From Pseudoselenomonas ruminantium (GTDB taxonomy: Bacteria; Bacillota; Negativicutes; Selenomonadales; Selenomonadaceae): a DNA stretch of 64,000 bases. Positions 17,737 to 27,183 of this stretch are shown piece after piece. Below the pieces are notes generated by a model. That model was not told the DNA's origin. It made no database searches and was given only the letters and a program-made list of their open reading frames with translations. Position numbers and translations under genes: made by a program. The first letter of the stretch is position 1. Each line of letters starts with the position of its first letter. The stretch is taken from contig CACZHK010000002.1 of the NCBI GenBank assembly GCA_902780915.1, forward strand, positions 62,001-126,000, given 5' to 3'.

Positions 17737-18732
17737 ATGGATGTATACGTTAGGGACAACAAAAAGATGCTTAACATGCTGATACTGGAGATTCTGAAAA
17801 AATACACCGATGCCGACCACAGGCTGACTCAACAGGAAATCATCGACCTACTCAAGCTAAACTATGGCACGGAATGCGACAGACGTTCTATCCGCAACAA
17901 TATCCGCTCCCTCAAGGACATGGGCTACGAAATAGCCACGGAGCGGGGATGTTATCTGGCAGAGCGAGAATTTGACGATGCGGAACTGCGGATGCTTATT
18001 GACAGCGTCCTATTCTCCAAAAACTTGTCGGGAGCGCAAGCTAAAAGACTCATCAAGAAACTCAAAGGCTTCGGCAACCGTTATTTTCACGCTAAAGTCG
18101 CTCATGTTTGCAATTTGCCGGAACTATTCCACTCGGATAACAAACAGGTCATGCTGGCATTGGATGCGTTGAATGATGCCATTGAAGAAAAGAAGAAGGT
18201 CAGCTTCATTTACAATCGTTATGGCACAGACTTCAAACTACACCCAAGGCGGGAAGAACCATATATCGTTAATCCGTACCAACTGGTAGCTAACAACGGG
18301 CGTTATTATCTTATCGGAAATTACGACAAATACGATGACTTGTCCCATTATCGTATTGACCGTATCACCTCTGTTACAATTTTGTCCGAGCCAGTCAAGC
18401 CCCAAAAGGAAGTTCGTGAATTATCCCCGGAGTGGAGTCTTCCCAAGCATATGGCGGAGCATATTTATATGTACAGCGGGGACAGTGTGACGGTAAAATT
18501 TATCGCCGATACTGATTTGATGGATGAACTGATTGATTGGTTTGGAAGGGATTTTCGCATCAAAATGGAATCTGAAAATAAAATGCTCGTGACGCTTAAA
18601 TGTAATGAACGGGCTATGAAATATTGGGCATTGCAATATGGTGGGCATATTGAAATCAAGGAGCCTGAAAGTTTGCGTGAGACCGTCAAGACGATAGTTT
18701 TAGATATGGCAAAGAAATACGCCGAATGGTGA
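17737..18732 (+). CDS. WYL-domain transcriptional regulator
   Basis: 331 residues. An N-terminal winged helix (RLTQQEIIDLLKLNYGTECD, RRSIRNNIRSLKDMGYEI) is followed by a WYL domain (VSFIYNRYGTDFKLHPRREE, IVNPYQLVANNGRYYLIG, LSHYRIDRI) and a C-terminal WCX-like extension. WYL proteins sense nucleic acids or nucleotide-like ligands and often control DNA damage or phage-defence genes. It begins a low-GC run of same-strand genes that includes an ADP-ribosylglycohydrolase and a DUF1643 gene, and probably regulates them. GGGAGGG precedes the ATG. Confidence 0.9.
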   Translation: MDVYVRDNKKMLNMLILEILKKYTDADHRLTQQEIIDLLKLNYGTECDRRSIRNNIRSLKDMGYEIATERGCYLAEREFDDAELRMLIDSVLFSKNLSGAQAKRLIKKLKGFGNRYFHAKVAHVCNLPELFHSDNKQVMLALDALNDAIEEKKKVSFIYNRYGTDFKLHPRREEPYIVNPYQLVANNGRYYLIGNYDKYDDLSHYRIDRITSVTILSEPVKPQKEVRELSPEWSLPKHMAEHIYMYSGDSVTVKFIADTDLMDELIDWFGRDFRIKMESENKMLVTLKCNERAMKYWALQYGGHIEIKEPESLRETVKTIVLDMAKKYAEW

Positions 18733-18750
18733 GCGAGGGGAGCGAAAATT

Positions 18751-19266
18751 ATGTATGGAGCGATTTTGGGCGACATTATCGGTTCATCCTACGAATTCGA
18801 CCGGGGCACGAAAAACAAGTCATTTCCTTTGTTTGTCAAAAAATCTCGTTTCACCGATGACACGGTGATGACCGTAGCTGTGGCGGATGCTTTGCTCCGC
18901 GCAGGGAAAGAGGGCGGGGAGGACAAGGTTAACTCAGCAGTAGTTTCCTCCATGCAGTGTTGGGGTGGGAAATATCCCAAAGTAGGTTACGGCAGAAAAT
19001 TCCGTGAGTGGCTTAAGGAGAAGACCCCCATGCCTTACGGCAGTTTCGGCAACGGTTCGGCAATGAGAGTGTCTCCCGTAGGTTGGCTTTACGACTCTAT
19101 AGAGCGCACGAGAGAAGTTGCTCGATGGACGGCAGAGGTAACTCATAATCACCCTGAAGGTATTAAGGGCGCAGAGTCTATAGCAAGTGCCATTTATCTC
19201 GCACGAATGGGAGAATCCAAGGAGACCATCAAAATTGGAAGAAGAATGCTTAAAGCGTATCCCTGA
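18751..19266 (+). pseudogene. ADP-ribosylglycohydrolase, C-terminal part lost by deletion
   Basis: The first 155 residues match the DraG/ARH family that removes ADP-ribose from proteins or nucleic acids: MYGAILGDIIGSSYEFDRGT, metal-binding SRFTDDTVMT, FGNGSAMRVSPVGWLYDS and TAEVTHNHPEGIKGAESI. The frame ends at 19266, well short of the usual 260 or more residues. The family's C-terminal metal motif (GGDxDT) is absent. In the overlapping frame, however, LEEECLKRIPEEMKTVL matches the family's usual C-terminal end. A deletion of roughly 80 codons that also shifts the frame explains both. Activity is unlikely because metal ligands are missing. Confidence 0.75.
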
Positions 19267-20137
19267 GGAAATGAAAACTGTACTGCACCGTTTTGATCGC
19301 GTCAGGGGAAAGGCAATCCAAGGCGAACCCATTATCGAAGCTGCGATTCTTCGTTATCATAAGAATAGTTCCCCGGAAAATGAAATGGCGGTGCTGAATT
19401 CGATTTATATGTGCATGAAGGAAGATGGCTGTTTTCTGCTCCCGTCAAGCGAAGTACGGGTATTTGACGAATGTGTTGCAAACGGAGATTATGATGGCTC
19501 AATAAGTATTGAGGCTTATACCTCGGATCGCGAATTCTTCATGGGTTTAGACGAAGAGGACGGAAATGATACCACAGAGATAAAAATTTTTGATCTGCTA
19601 TCCTTTATTGCTAAGGCAACGGATGAGGATGCGGGCGTAGATATCAACTACGCAAAAAAATTCTACTTGGATCGGGACATGGCAAAGAGGATTCTGGCCG
19701 GAGAAAAGGAAGGCCTATTCAAACCTATTGAGCCAAGACTAAAGTATCATCCACTACAGGTTCAGCTGGCGGTCAAAGAGATCACGGAGGAATTGATAAG
19801 CGGCGTTAGATATTGCTTTATCTGCAGCCATGATTACGCTAATTACTGTGAGCTTTATCATAGGAATGGTGCAGTATATTCGGTCAATCTCGATGACTAT
19901 GGGTGTTACAAGAAGCTGTGCAAGGCTTTCCCGGCATTCCGTGAATTTCGGAAAAGCAAGAGTAGCAGGATGGGAGCATGGATATGGGGTTATGTTGGTG
20001 GGAGCTGTGTGCTGATGATTCATGAGGATGTGCTGTCTGCCTATCAGGAAAAGACGGGTAAGACCGAGTATTGGGATTGGAGTCCTGATGATGCGTATAA
20101 GACAATATGTGAGCTTATAGGGAGGGAAAATAAATGA
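19187..20137 (+). CDS. C-terminal part of ADP-ribosylglycohydrolase fused to SseB-like and unknown domains
   Basis: The open frame starts at GTG 19187. The first convincing homology is LEEECLKRIPEEMKTVLHRF, the end of an ADP-ribosylglycohydrolase domain. An SseB-like region follows (PIIEAAILRYHKNSSPENEM to DINYAKKFYLDRDMAKRILA). The last 140 residues (HPLQVQLAVKEITEELISGV to EYWDWSPDDAYKTICELIGR) are unrecognised. An independent start could be ATG 19271, where GAGGA sits very close. I think this and the preceding frame were once one gene of the ADP-ribosylglycohydrolase-SseB type. Its stop overlaps the DUF1643 start in an ATGA junction. Confidence 0.6.
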   Translation: MPFISHEWENPRRPSKLEEECLKRIPEEMKTVLHRFDRVRGKAIQGEPIIEAAILRYHKNSSPENEMAVLNSIYMCMKEDGCFLLPSSEVRVFDECVANGDYDGSISIEAYTSDREFFMGLDEEDGNDTTEIKIFDLLSFIAKATDEDAGVDINYAKKFYLDRDMAKRILAGEKEGLFKPIEPRLKYHPLQVQLAVKEITEELISGVRYCFICSHDYANYCELYHRNGAVYSVNLDDYGCYKKLCKAFPAFREFRKSKSSRMGAWIWGYVGGSCVLMIHEDVLSAYQEKTGKTEYWDWSPDDAYKTICELIGRENK

Positions 20138-20727
20138 CATTTTTACCCATGCAGATTAACGATGAGATATTGAATACCATAAGTGATTATCAAAATGACC
20201 GTGAGGGAATTCCTGCCGGATGGATTTATTTGGGCAACGATAGCGAACGGTATGTGCTTGGGCAGCCTAGAGAGCGCAACATTCTTGTCCTGGGCGTAAA
20301 TCCTAGCACGGCCAAGCCAGGAGACGATGACCCCACTATCAGAAATGTACGCAGGATTGCAGAGAATAAAGGCTTTGATGGTTGGATTATGATGAATCTT
20401 CATCCGCAGAGAACTCCCCATCCTGAAGAAATGGAGGAGAAAGCTGTTTGGAGTGAAAATAATTCGATGGTTATAAAGGCCGTGATGAGAAAGTTTCAGA
20501 TACACTCCGTATGGTGTGCATGGGGCAATATGATTGATATACCAGGCAAGAGATTTCTGTATGATGCGCTTGCTAATATTTATGATGTTCTTGGTGAATA
20601 CGTCAAATGGTACAGCTTCGGCAAATTAACCAAGCATGGCAATCCCCGCCATCCTCTTTATATGTCTCTCACTCATGAGTTTCAGGAGTTCGATGTGCGT
20701 GGATATTTATTACGGAAAGATATGTAA
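20134..20727 (+). CDS. DUF1643-domain protein
   Basis: 197 residues. The DUF1643 signature is clear: GQPRERNILVLGVNPSTAKP, DPTIRNVRRIAENKGFDGWI and MMNLHPQRTPHP, then VWCAWGN and the GKLTKHGNPRHPLY end. The family's role is not established. The start ATG overlaps the preceding stop and has GGGAGGG upstream. Its position behind a WYL regulator and an ADP-ribosylglycohydrolase fits a stress- or defence-related island, but this is inference. Confidence 0.85.
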   Translation: MTFLPMQINDEILNTISDYQNDREGIPAGWIYLGNDSERYVLGQPRERNILVLGVNPSTAKPGDDDPTIRNVRRIAENKGFDGWIMMNLHPQRTPHPEEMEEKAVWSENNSMVIKAVMRKFQIHSVWCAWGNMIDIPGKRFLYDALANIYDVLGEYVKWYSFGKLTKHGNPRHPLYMSLTHEFQEFDVRGYLLRKDM

Positions 20728-20748
20728 TGCGCGTAAAGGGAAAATATT

Positions 20749-21090
20749 ATGTCTGAGCAACTCATTCTAAAAGAATCTATGCTACACGAAGATTCTGTAA
20801 AAAACATTCGTGTCAATGAGGATTTTTTCTCCGATGGTCGAAGCTATGTATCAGAGCATTGGGCATGGGAAGGAACAACTAATGTGACTTACTATTTTGC
20901 CGCCGATGGTATCGAGGAGAATCAATCCGCTTTGGAGGAGTATTTGGTGTCCGTTGGCAAATTAATTGCCAAGGAAGATCACCAAATGGGGATAATGACT
21001 CTCGATGTGGAAGGTGTGAAGGTATACTCTGTGACGGTGACTGTTGGGCAGGAGGACACATTGTACTGCGAGGCAGAATGTAAACATTAA
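20749..21090 (+). CDS. hypothetical protein, 113 residues
   Basis: A small soluble protein with no signal peptide. Alternating hydrophobic stretches (TNVTYYFAADGIEENQSALE, GIMTLDVEGVKVYSVTVTV) suggest an alpha-beta sandwich. It was not recognised. AAAGGG lies ahead of the ATG and it follows the DUF1643 gene by 21 bases on the same strand, so it is likely part of the same transcript. Confidence 0.6.
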   Translation: MSEQLILKESMLHEDSVKNIRVNEDFFSDGRSYVSEHWAWEGTTNVTYYFAADGIEENQSALEEYLVSVGKLIAKEDHQMGIMTLDVEGVKVYSVTVTVGQEDTLYCEAECKH

Positions 21091-21104
21091 AGAGAGATGT
21101 TATC

Positions 21105-21335
21105 ATGGCAGTGTCTAGGAAAAACTGGAGAGAATACATCACTAAGGAACATCGAGAGTTTATGCTCAATGTTTTCGGCACGACTGAAATTGACGAGATT
21201 GACAGGCGCAACACTGAAATCATCGATTATTCCGATGAAAAAATCGAGCCATATCTTTGCGGGGATGATGCAGAGTTAAGAGAAATCGCCGACGATGTTG
21301 AGATGTTTGTCCATGCACGTTATGCTGTGAAATAG
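21105..21335 (+). CDS. hypothetical protein, 76 residues
   Basis: A short acidic, mostly helical protein (EIDEIDRRNTEIIDYSDEKI). It starts 14 bases after the preceding stop with AAGAGAG upstream and appears to end the WYL-led gene run. No family was recognised. Confidence 0.5.
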   Translation: MAVSRKNWREYITKEHREFMLNVFGTTEIDEIDRRNTEIIDYSDEKIEPYLCGDDAELREIADDVEMFVHARYAVK

Positions 21336-21888
21336 TATAAGCGGCTGTTACTGAGATGCCAGCCAAGAGAGGAGGCTGACAGAGTTCATCAAAACGCTAA
21401 GAGGGCGGAGGTCGATGCTGGCAGCGTTTTACAAGTGAGTTTTGAGCGTGTATTGTAAAAGGTGGACTGACGGGAGCGCAGCAGTGATGGGATTTTGAAC
21501 AGAGGAAAGGTTTGTGGTTGCAAGATGAAGCAGATTGCTGTTGTGAGCAGCATCCATAGAGTCTTGGCGTCTCTGCTGCCTCATCGGTTGCTGGCCAGGA
21601 TGTGCAAATGAAGCGATTGGACGGTAATTTTACTTTGAATGCAGAGAATCAACTTCTGAGAGGATCGGTACTGGCAAACAGAAATAAGATTTCTAGTGGA
21701 GGCATGCTGATTGACCCTTGAGCACAGTAAATGAAGGTGTATAATTATGATAGGGCGTTTTGAATATCCCGGGTGTAATAGTCGAGGTCGCTGGAGGGGC
21801 AACATAAAGGGCAGTTTCTGCAACCTCGAATGACTGAGGATGGTTTACGGTACATGTTGATTTAAGAAAATGTAAGGGGGCAATGAAA
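21336..21888. other. 553-bp gap without a recognisable gene
   Basis: Short frames occur on both strands but none has a good ribosome-binding site together with protein-like composition. No terminator, repeat or RNA motif stood out. The AAGGGGG near 21873 serves the exported protein gene that follows. Confidence 0.5.
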
Positions 21889-22416
21889 ATGAATAAGAGA
21901 TTTATGAGTCTATTATCAGTATTGGCCATTGGAACTGTATGGTTCAACACTGTTGAGGCAGCCGAGAAAACCATGGGGATGCCTAATCCTATGGCAGCCT
22001 ATGACAGTGTGGCAGCTGCAAAAACAGCAGCAGGATTCCAGCCTTTGTACCTTCCGTCCATAAGCGGGTATCATGTGAACCAGGTCTGGGTCATAGCAGG
22101 TGATGTAATAGATATAGAGTATGTGTCAGACAGCCAGCCTGTGGGCAAGTTCCGTCTTCGCACAGCCCGTTGCACTGAGCTGATGAATGATAATATCAGT
22201 GGTGTATATGGAGCAAAGTGGGAGAATAAAAAGCTTAATGGACTTTCTGTAGCTATAGCAGAGGTTCCTGATGAACAAAGCAAGTCTGTTGGTTATGCTG
22301 CTCATTGGAAATGCAATAATATGCTTTTTTCTGTAAGTGGTGAAAATCTGACCTATAGAGAGTTCTGGCGCTTGCTGGAGCAGGGCTTAGTGGAACTTAG
22401 CCAAAACTATTTCTAA
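21889..22416 (+). CDS. exported protein of unknown function
   Basis: 175 residues. Residues 1-25 (MNKRFMSLLSVLAIGTVWFN then TVEAAE) form a signal peptide with an AxA-like cleavage site. The mature part is a beta-rich domain (PLYLPSISGYHVNQVWVIAG, DVIDIEYVSDSQPVGKFRLR) that resembles DUF4367-like exported domains, though the match is loose. Two in-frame ATGs exist; that at 21889 is preferred because the one at 21883 would be only two bases from the GGGGG. A strong terminator follows directly. Confidence 0.7.
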   Translation: MNKRFMSLLSVLAIGTVWFNTVEAAEKTMGMPNPMAAYDSVAAAKTAAGFQPLYLPSISGYHVNQVWVIAGDVIDIEYVSDSQPVGKFRLRTARCTELMNDNISGVYGAKWENKKLNGLSVAIAEVPDEQSKSVGYAAHWKCNNMLFSVSGENLTYREFWRLLEQGLVELSQNYF

Positions 22417-22428
22417 GAGATACATCGT

Positions 22429-22475
22429 AGGTGCTGTGATGAAATGCTTTCACGTTTCATCACAGCACCTTTTTT
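22429..22475 (+). terminator. strong rho-independent terminator
   Basis: Perfect 16-bp inverted repeat, AGGTGCTGTGATGAAA at 22429-22444 and its inverse at 22455-22470, followed by six Ts. On the minus strand the flanking A-tract is short, so it mainly ends the upstream plus-strand gene. Confidence 0.9.
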
Positions 22476-22480
22476 GTATG

Positions 22481-23164
22481 CTATATAGTTTTCCAAACTA
22501 TGTCTCTGGCACCGGGCGGCATTTTTACCTGATTATTGTAAGCTATGCTCTGGGCTGTGGCTTCGGCTACTTCTTCGGGAGTAGAGGAAGGATTTTTGCG
22601 AATCTCGTAAACTTCGTGGGATGCTTGCTTTATGGCGTAGGAGTTGGGGGTGTGGAACTGCAGCTCAGTCTTTACCCCGGCAGGGCTTAAAAGCTGTACA
22701 TTGATGCCTTGATAGAATTTGCCTCCCCAGGCATTGTGGAATTTCACCACCTGATAGCCGCTATCTGTGAGCTTCTGCATGGCATCGGGTACTTGCCGGC
22801 TATAATCCTCATCCCTTATGATGAGGGTGTAGCGCAGTACATCGCTGATGCTGTCAGCAGCCTGTGCCAGATTCACATTGTCCTTTATCGCATCGGCTAA
22901 TATCTTTTGCATCAGTCTGTCTTCTGCCTTTATGCGATGGGGGAGGCCGGTTAGATAGGCACCATTTACCTCCAGTGCCCTGACATCTCTGGTAACGTCG
23001 GGTTCAGCGGCCTGGGCCTCGGCAATCAGGCTCTGGGCCAGAACCGTCATAGTCATGACAGCTACTGTCGTGAGCTTGGTCAGGGAGTGGCGGACGTATT
23101 GCAAGTATATGCTGTGTGCAACATTATCGGAGATGTTTTTGCGGATCTTTTTAATTTGGTTCAT
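22481..23164 (-). CDS. exported protein with a RelA/SpoT-like nucleotidyltransferase fold
   Basis: 227 residues from ATG 23164, which has GGAGGGAG upstream. Residues 28-52 are a hydrophobic signal segment ending AEAQAAEPD, an AxA-type cleavage site. The mature part shows, in order, the sketch of RSH synthetase motifs: RIKAEDRLMQKI (RxKxxxSxxxK-like), SISDVLRYTLI (IxDxxGxR-like), GGKFYQGINVQL (GYRSIH-like), KTELQFHT (ELQIRT-like) and SHEVYE. Cytoplasmic RSH enzymes make (p)ppGpp. An exported version is more likely a toxin or effector domain, or a catalytically altered relative. No immunity gene was recognised next to it. The family call rests on motif spacing only. Confidence 0.6.
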   Translation of the reverse strand: MNQIKKIRKNISDNVAHSIYLQYVRHSLTKLTTVAVMTMTVLAQSLIAEAQAAEPDVTRDVRALEVNGAYLTGLPHRIKAEDRLMQKILADAIKDNVNLAQAADSISDVLRYTLIIRDEDYSRQVPDAMQKLTDSGYQVVKFHNAWGGKFYQGINVQLLSPAGVKTELQFHTPNSYAIKQASHEVYEIRKNPSSTPEEVAEATAQSIAYNNQVKMPPGARDIVWKTI

Positions 23165-23581
23165 GTCTGCTCCCTCCAGTCTTGGTATGTCAAGTTCTGT
23201 GTACAAGGCAAAGTGTAGCATAAGTAAATGGAAAGAATATGGTTGACCATGAAAACCAAATGAAAGTTTAGAAGCAGGGATATCAAAGAGAAGTATAGAA
23301 TTATTCTGCTATGGTATAAATTTTCAGCGATAACCTGAGGGAGAGGCTGAAGCTCTTGTTCAGTCCCGGGAGTAGCTGATAAGCAAAAAGAATATCTACA
23401 AAGCGGCAGGAGAAGCATAGCTGCTTCTCGAAATATCCACAAGGGAAGCTGTGGCGTAGGCTGCATTATAGCATTATAAGTCAACAGTTCCTAAGGTGAT
23501 AAGGCTGACTTTAGTCAGGCACGAGAAGACGGCTTAAGCCGGTGAGGTGTTTAGTACTTGATATCCCTTTTTTGACGGGAG
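23165..23581. other. 417-bp divergent intergenic region
   Basis: Lies between the exported RSH-like gene (minus) and the hybrid kinase gene (plus). A short palindrome, CGGCTTAAGCCG, is at 23530-23541, close to the kinase start. No clear sigma-70 pair, riboswitch or open reading frame could be supported. Confidence 0.4.
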
Positions 23582-26500
23582 ATGAGTTCGTTGAAATCTT
23601 CGGGAAGTAAAGGATTCATGAAAGAGATTGTCATCGGTGCCGTAATTGTGGCCACTATACTTTTGCTTGGAACCTTCGTTGCGGGCAAGAATGCCAGCGA
23701 GGATACGGAGTCCGCCGTTCACGCGGTGAGCTTGATGTACCTTGACGAACTGGCGGCGAGGCGTGCCCAGGTTGTTTCCTCCACGCTGTCGAACTATGCC
23801 GCCAGTATGGATGCCGCTGTCGGGTTGCTCACGCCCCAAGACCTCGCTAGCATAACGAATCTGCAAGCGTATCAGGCGCGTATGAAGCAGCTTTATGGTC
23901 TGGAAAAATTTGCCTTCGTAGACAGCGACGGCCTGATCTACACTTCCCGTGGGACGAGGACGGACGTGCAGTTTTACCGCTTCGACTACAACACCATTGG
24001 GGGATCTGAAGTTTCATTGAAGGATGTGGACGGCGCCAAAAAAGTCGTCATAGCCATGCCGGTGGACAGATTGGCACTGGAAGGGAAAACACTGGTCGCC
24101 TGCTTCATGGAAATCGACATGAACCGGATGCTGAATAGCCTTTCCCTTCAGACAGACAACAAGAACACCACGTTCTGCAATATATACACCCGCAGGGGGG
24201 AAGCGCTGACCAACATGGTCCTCGGCGGGCTTGCCAATGAGACGAATCTTCTGGAGGCATTGGCGAACGCAGAATTCGGCCGTGGGAAAAACTTCGAGTC
24301 GGTGGCGGCGGATTTCGCTGAGGGCAGGCCTGGAGTGGCCATGTTTACTTACAACAATATTCGCGAGACCATTTGCTACGTGCCGATCAAGGATACGGAC
24401 TGGATGATTACCTATCTGGTGCGGGACAGTGTCATCAACGAGCAGATCAGTTCGATTGCCGACGGGATTGCCAGGCGGAGCCTTGCACAGTCCGCGCTTA
24501 CGGCAATTGTGCTGATCGTGGTATTTGTTTTGCTGTACCTGCAGATGCGGAATGCCGCCAAGGTGATGCTGGAAAAAGAGATATCCGAGGCCGAAAATCG
24601 CGGCAAACAGCAGGAGCTGGAAGAACAGCTGGCGATGCAAGAGGAGCTTTTGGCACAGGAACACGAAAAGGCACAGCAGGAAAGCGTGATCAACTCCTTG
24701 GCAGCCAATTACGGCAGCGTCTACTATGTGGATCTCGACAGTGGTGTAGCAGTGTGCTATCGAGCAGATGAGATGATCGAGAATGCGCCGGAGGTCGGTG
24801 ATGAGTTCCTCTTTCATCAGAGATTCACAGCCTACGCCGAGCAGTATGTGAAACATGAATACCGGCACGAGTTCCTCAAGTGCATCGATGCGGATGAGAT
24901 CCGCCGCCGCATTGCGGCGGAACCGGTGTTCACTTTTCGCTTTCTGTCTGACCGCAACGGAGAGGACCGCTATGGCCAGCTCCGCATTTCTGCCGCGAAT
25001 ACTAATGTGTCCGATGAGAAAGATAAGACCATCCACGCCATCTGCGTAGGTTTTGCTGACATAGATGCGGAGATGCGGGACACGCTGCAAAAGAAAATTG
25101 AGCTGGAAAATGCTCTGCAGGCAGCGGAGGAATCAGGCAAAGCGGCAGAATCGGCCAACCGGGCGAAAACAGCGTTTCTCTCAATGATGAGCCATGAGAT
25201 AAGGACGCCTATAAATGCTATCATCGGCATGAATGAGATGATCCTGCGGGAGAGCAGCGAAGAGAACACGCTGACGTACGCTGAAAACGTCCACGCCGCA
25301 TCCTTGAGCCTGCTTTCCATCATAAACGACATCCTCGATTTCTCGAAAATCGAGGCGGGCAAGATTGACATATTCCCCACGGAGTATGCGCTGCCCTCAT
25401 TGGTGAACGACCTTGTCAATCTTGTGCGTCTGCGGGCGGAGGAGCACGGGCTGGCCCTGTATGTCAAGGTCAATCCTGATACGCCCCATACACTGCTGGG
25501 TGATGAGATTCGCGTCAAGCAGATTATCACCAACCTCTTGACCAACGCGGTGAAATATACTGAAAAGGGCTCCGTGTCCTTTTCGGTCAGCTTCCATCAA
25601 ACGGGACAGAGCGAGATTGCCCTCGACGTGTCTGTCACAGATACGGGACGCGGCATTCGGGAAGAAGAACTGGACAAGATTTTCGTCGCTTTTGATCGTC
25701 TCGACGGGGAAAAGACCCGGAAAATAGAGGGCACAGGCCTGGGACTGAACATTACGCAGCAGCTCTTGACTCTTATGGGAAGCCGCCTTGAGGTGCGGAG
25801 CGTGTTCGGCGAGGGATCCACCTTCTCATTCTCGCTCAGGCAGAAGGTTGTGAATTGGGAAGGCGTCGGCGATATTACCGAAGCTATGAAACGCGTAGAG
25901 GGGAGGCGCGTCCAAAGAAACACGGGCTTTACCGCCCCAACCGCACGAATACTCGTGGTAGACGATGCGCCAATGAATATAGCGGTTATTTCCGGTCTCC
26001 TGCGTCGCACAAAGATTTTTGTGGATACGGCCTCCAGCGGGGAGGAGGGGGTCGAGAAATTCGGCTCGAATCAATACGATCTTGTTTTCCTGGATCATCG
26101 GATGCCGGGGATGGACGGCATGGAAACCTTGGACGAGTTGAAACGCCTGTATCCTGGCAAGGTCAAGGACACGCCGATTATCTCTTTGACGGCAAATGCG
26201 GTTTTCGGCGCCAAGGAAGAATACCTGGCTGCTGGTTTTTCGGACTATCTTTCCAAGCCGGTCATGCCGGATGCATTGGATGCGACACTTTTGAAGCATT
26301 TGCCTGCGGATAAGCTCGTATTCACATCGACGGAGGAGAAGGAGACGGAGGAGACACCGCTTCCTGACTGGCTCAGTGATATTCCGCTGATTTCCACGCG
26401 CCGTGGCGTGGAGTTCTGCGGAGGCAATCAGGAATATCTGGATGCGCTCAAAATTTTTGCCGCTTCCATTGAGGAGCGCGCCGACGAACTGGAAAAGCTT

Positions 26501-27127
26501 TACAAGATCCGCGACTATAAGGGCTATACGGTCAAGGTCCATGCCCTGAAGAGCATGGCCAAGTCCATAGGCGCGTCGGAACTTTCCGAGCTGGCGGCAG
26601 AAATGGAGGAAGCGGGCAAGAATCGCGATATCGCCGCACTTACCGCAGGCGCAGAGGTGCTGCTCTCCCTTTATCGCAGCCTGGCCGAGCCTCTGAAGCG
26701 GCTCTCGGAGGAGCAGCCGAAGAAAACAGGTGGCACGGACGCAGAAAAGAAACTCGTCACCGACCGGCGCCGCAGGCTGCTTCTGGTGGATGATGACGAT
26801 GACTTTCTCGCCCTGACAACCCACTGGCTTAAAAAGGATTATGTGGTGACGGCGGTCAATTCCGGCAAGAAAGCGCTGAAATATCTGGAAAAGGAGCGTC
26901 CCGACCTTGTGCTGCTGGATTACGAAATGCCGGAAATGGATGGCTCTGTCGTGCTGGAAAAAATCCGTGGGATGTCGAACTGCAAGGATTTGCCGGTGGT
27001 TTTCCTGACCGGGACGGAAGACAGGGAAAACGTCAAGAAGGCAGAACAGCTCCACCCGGAAGGGTTCCTCATCAAGACGCTTGGCAAGAAAGGCTTGTTG
27101 ATGGGGATTGCGACATTCTTTGATTGA
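23582..27127 (+). CDS. hybrid sensor histidine kinase (sensor-HK-REC-HPt-REC)
   Basis: 1181 residues in the inner membrane. TM1 (about 14-31) and TM2 (about 300-320) bracket a 270-residue extracytoplasmic domain of Cache type. A coiled coil (330-370) and a PAS-like region (375-510) follow. HisKA has its phospho-acceptor at His538 (SMMSHEIRTPINA). HATPase_c is at about 640-760 (NLLTNAVKYTE, DTGRGI, GTGLGLN). Receiver 1 has Asp838 (VFLDHRMPGMD). An HPt domain has His987 (KVHALKSMAKS). Receiver 2 has Asp1113 (VLLDYEMPEMD). All phosphorelay residues are present. It forms a unit with the two following genes. The start is uncertain; ATG 23582 sits very close to GGGAG, and TTG 23591 or ATG 23618 are alternatives. 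Confidence 0.9.
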   Translation: MSSLKSSGSKGFMKEIVIGAVIVATILLLGTFVAGKNASEDTESAVHAVSLMYLDELAARRAQVVSSTLSNYAASMDAAVGLLTPQDLASITNLQAYQARMKQLYGLEKFAFVDSDGLIYTSRGTRTDVQFYRFDYNTIGGSEVSLKDVDGAKKVVIAMPVDRLALEGKTLVACFMEIDMNRMLNSLSLQTDNKNTTFCNIYTRRGEALTNMVLGGLANETNLLEALANAEFGRGKNFESVAADFAEGRPGVAMFTYNNIRETICYVPIKDTDWMITYLVRDSVINEQISSIADGIARRSLAQSALTAIVLIVVFVLLYLQMRNAAKVMLEKEISEAENRGKQQELEEQLAMQEELLAQEHEKAQQESVINSLAANYGSVYYVDLDSGVAVCYRADEMIENAPEVGDEFLFHQRFTAYAEQYVKHEYRHEFLKCIDADEIRRRIAAEPVFTFRFLSDRNGEDRYGQLRISAANTNVSDEKDKTIHAICVGFADIDAEMRDTLQKKIELENALQAAEESGKAAESANRAKTAFLSMMSHEIRTPINAIIGMNEMILRESSEENTLTYAENVHAASLSLLSIINDILDFSKIEAGKIDIFPTEYALPSLVNDLVNLVRLRAEEHGLALYVKVNPDTPHTLLGDEIRVKQIITNLLTNAVKYTEKGSVSFSVSFHQTGQSEIALDVSVTDTGRGIREEELDKIFVAFDRLDGEKTRKIEGTGLGLNITQQLLTLMGSRLEVRSVFGEGSTFSFSLRQKVVNWEGVGDITEAMKRVEGRRVQRNTGFTAPTARILVVDDAPMNIAVISGLLRRTKIFVDTASSGEEGVEKFGSNQYDLVFLDHRMPGMDGMETLDELKRLYPGKVKDTPIISLTANAVFGAKEEYLAAGFSDYLSKPVMPDALDATLLKHLPADKLVFTSTEEKETEETPLPDWLSDIPLISTRRGVEFCGGNQEYLDALKIFAASIEERADELEKLYKIRDYKGYTVKVHALKSMAKSIGASELSELAAEMEEAGKNRDIAALTAGAEVLLSLYRSLAEPLKRLSEEQPKKTGGTDAEKKLVTDRRRRLLLVDDDDDFLALTTHWLKKDYVVTAVNSGKKALKYLEKERPDLVLLDYEMPEMDGSVVLEKIRGMSNCKDLPVVFLTGTEDRENVKKAEQLHPEGFLIKTLGKKGLLMGIATFFD

Positions 27128-27183
27128 CCAGTTTTCGTCATATAATTTTAGACAATCTATTTCGGAAGGAAGGCTGTGCCTCT

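Noticed and set aside
23165-23581. riboswitch upstream of the hybrid kinase
   Set aside because: No conserved core of a known class could be matched; only a short palindrome is present.
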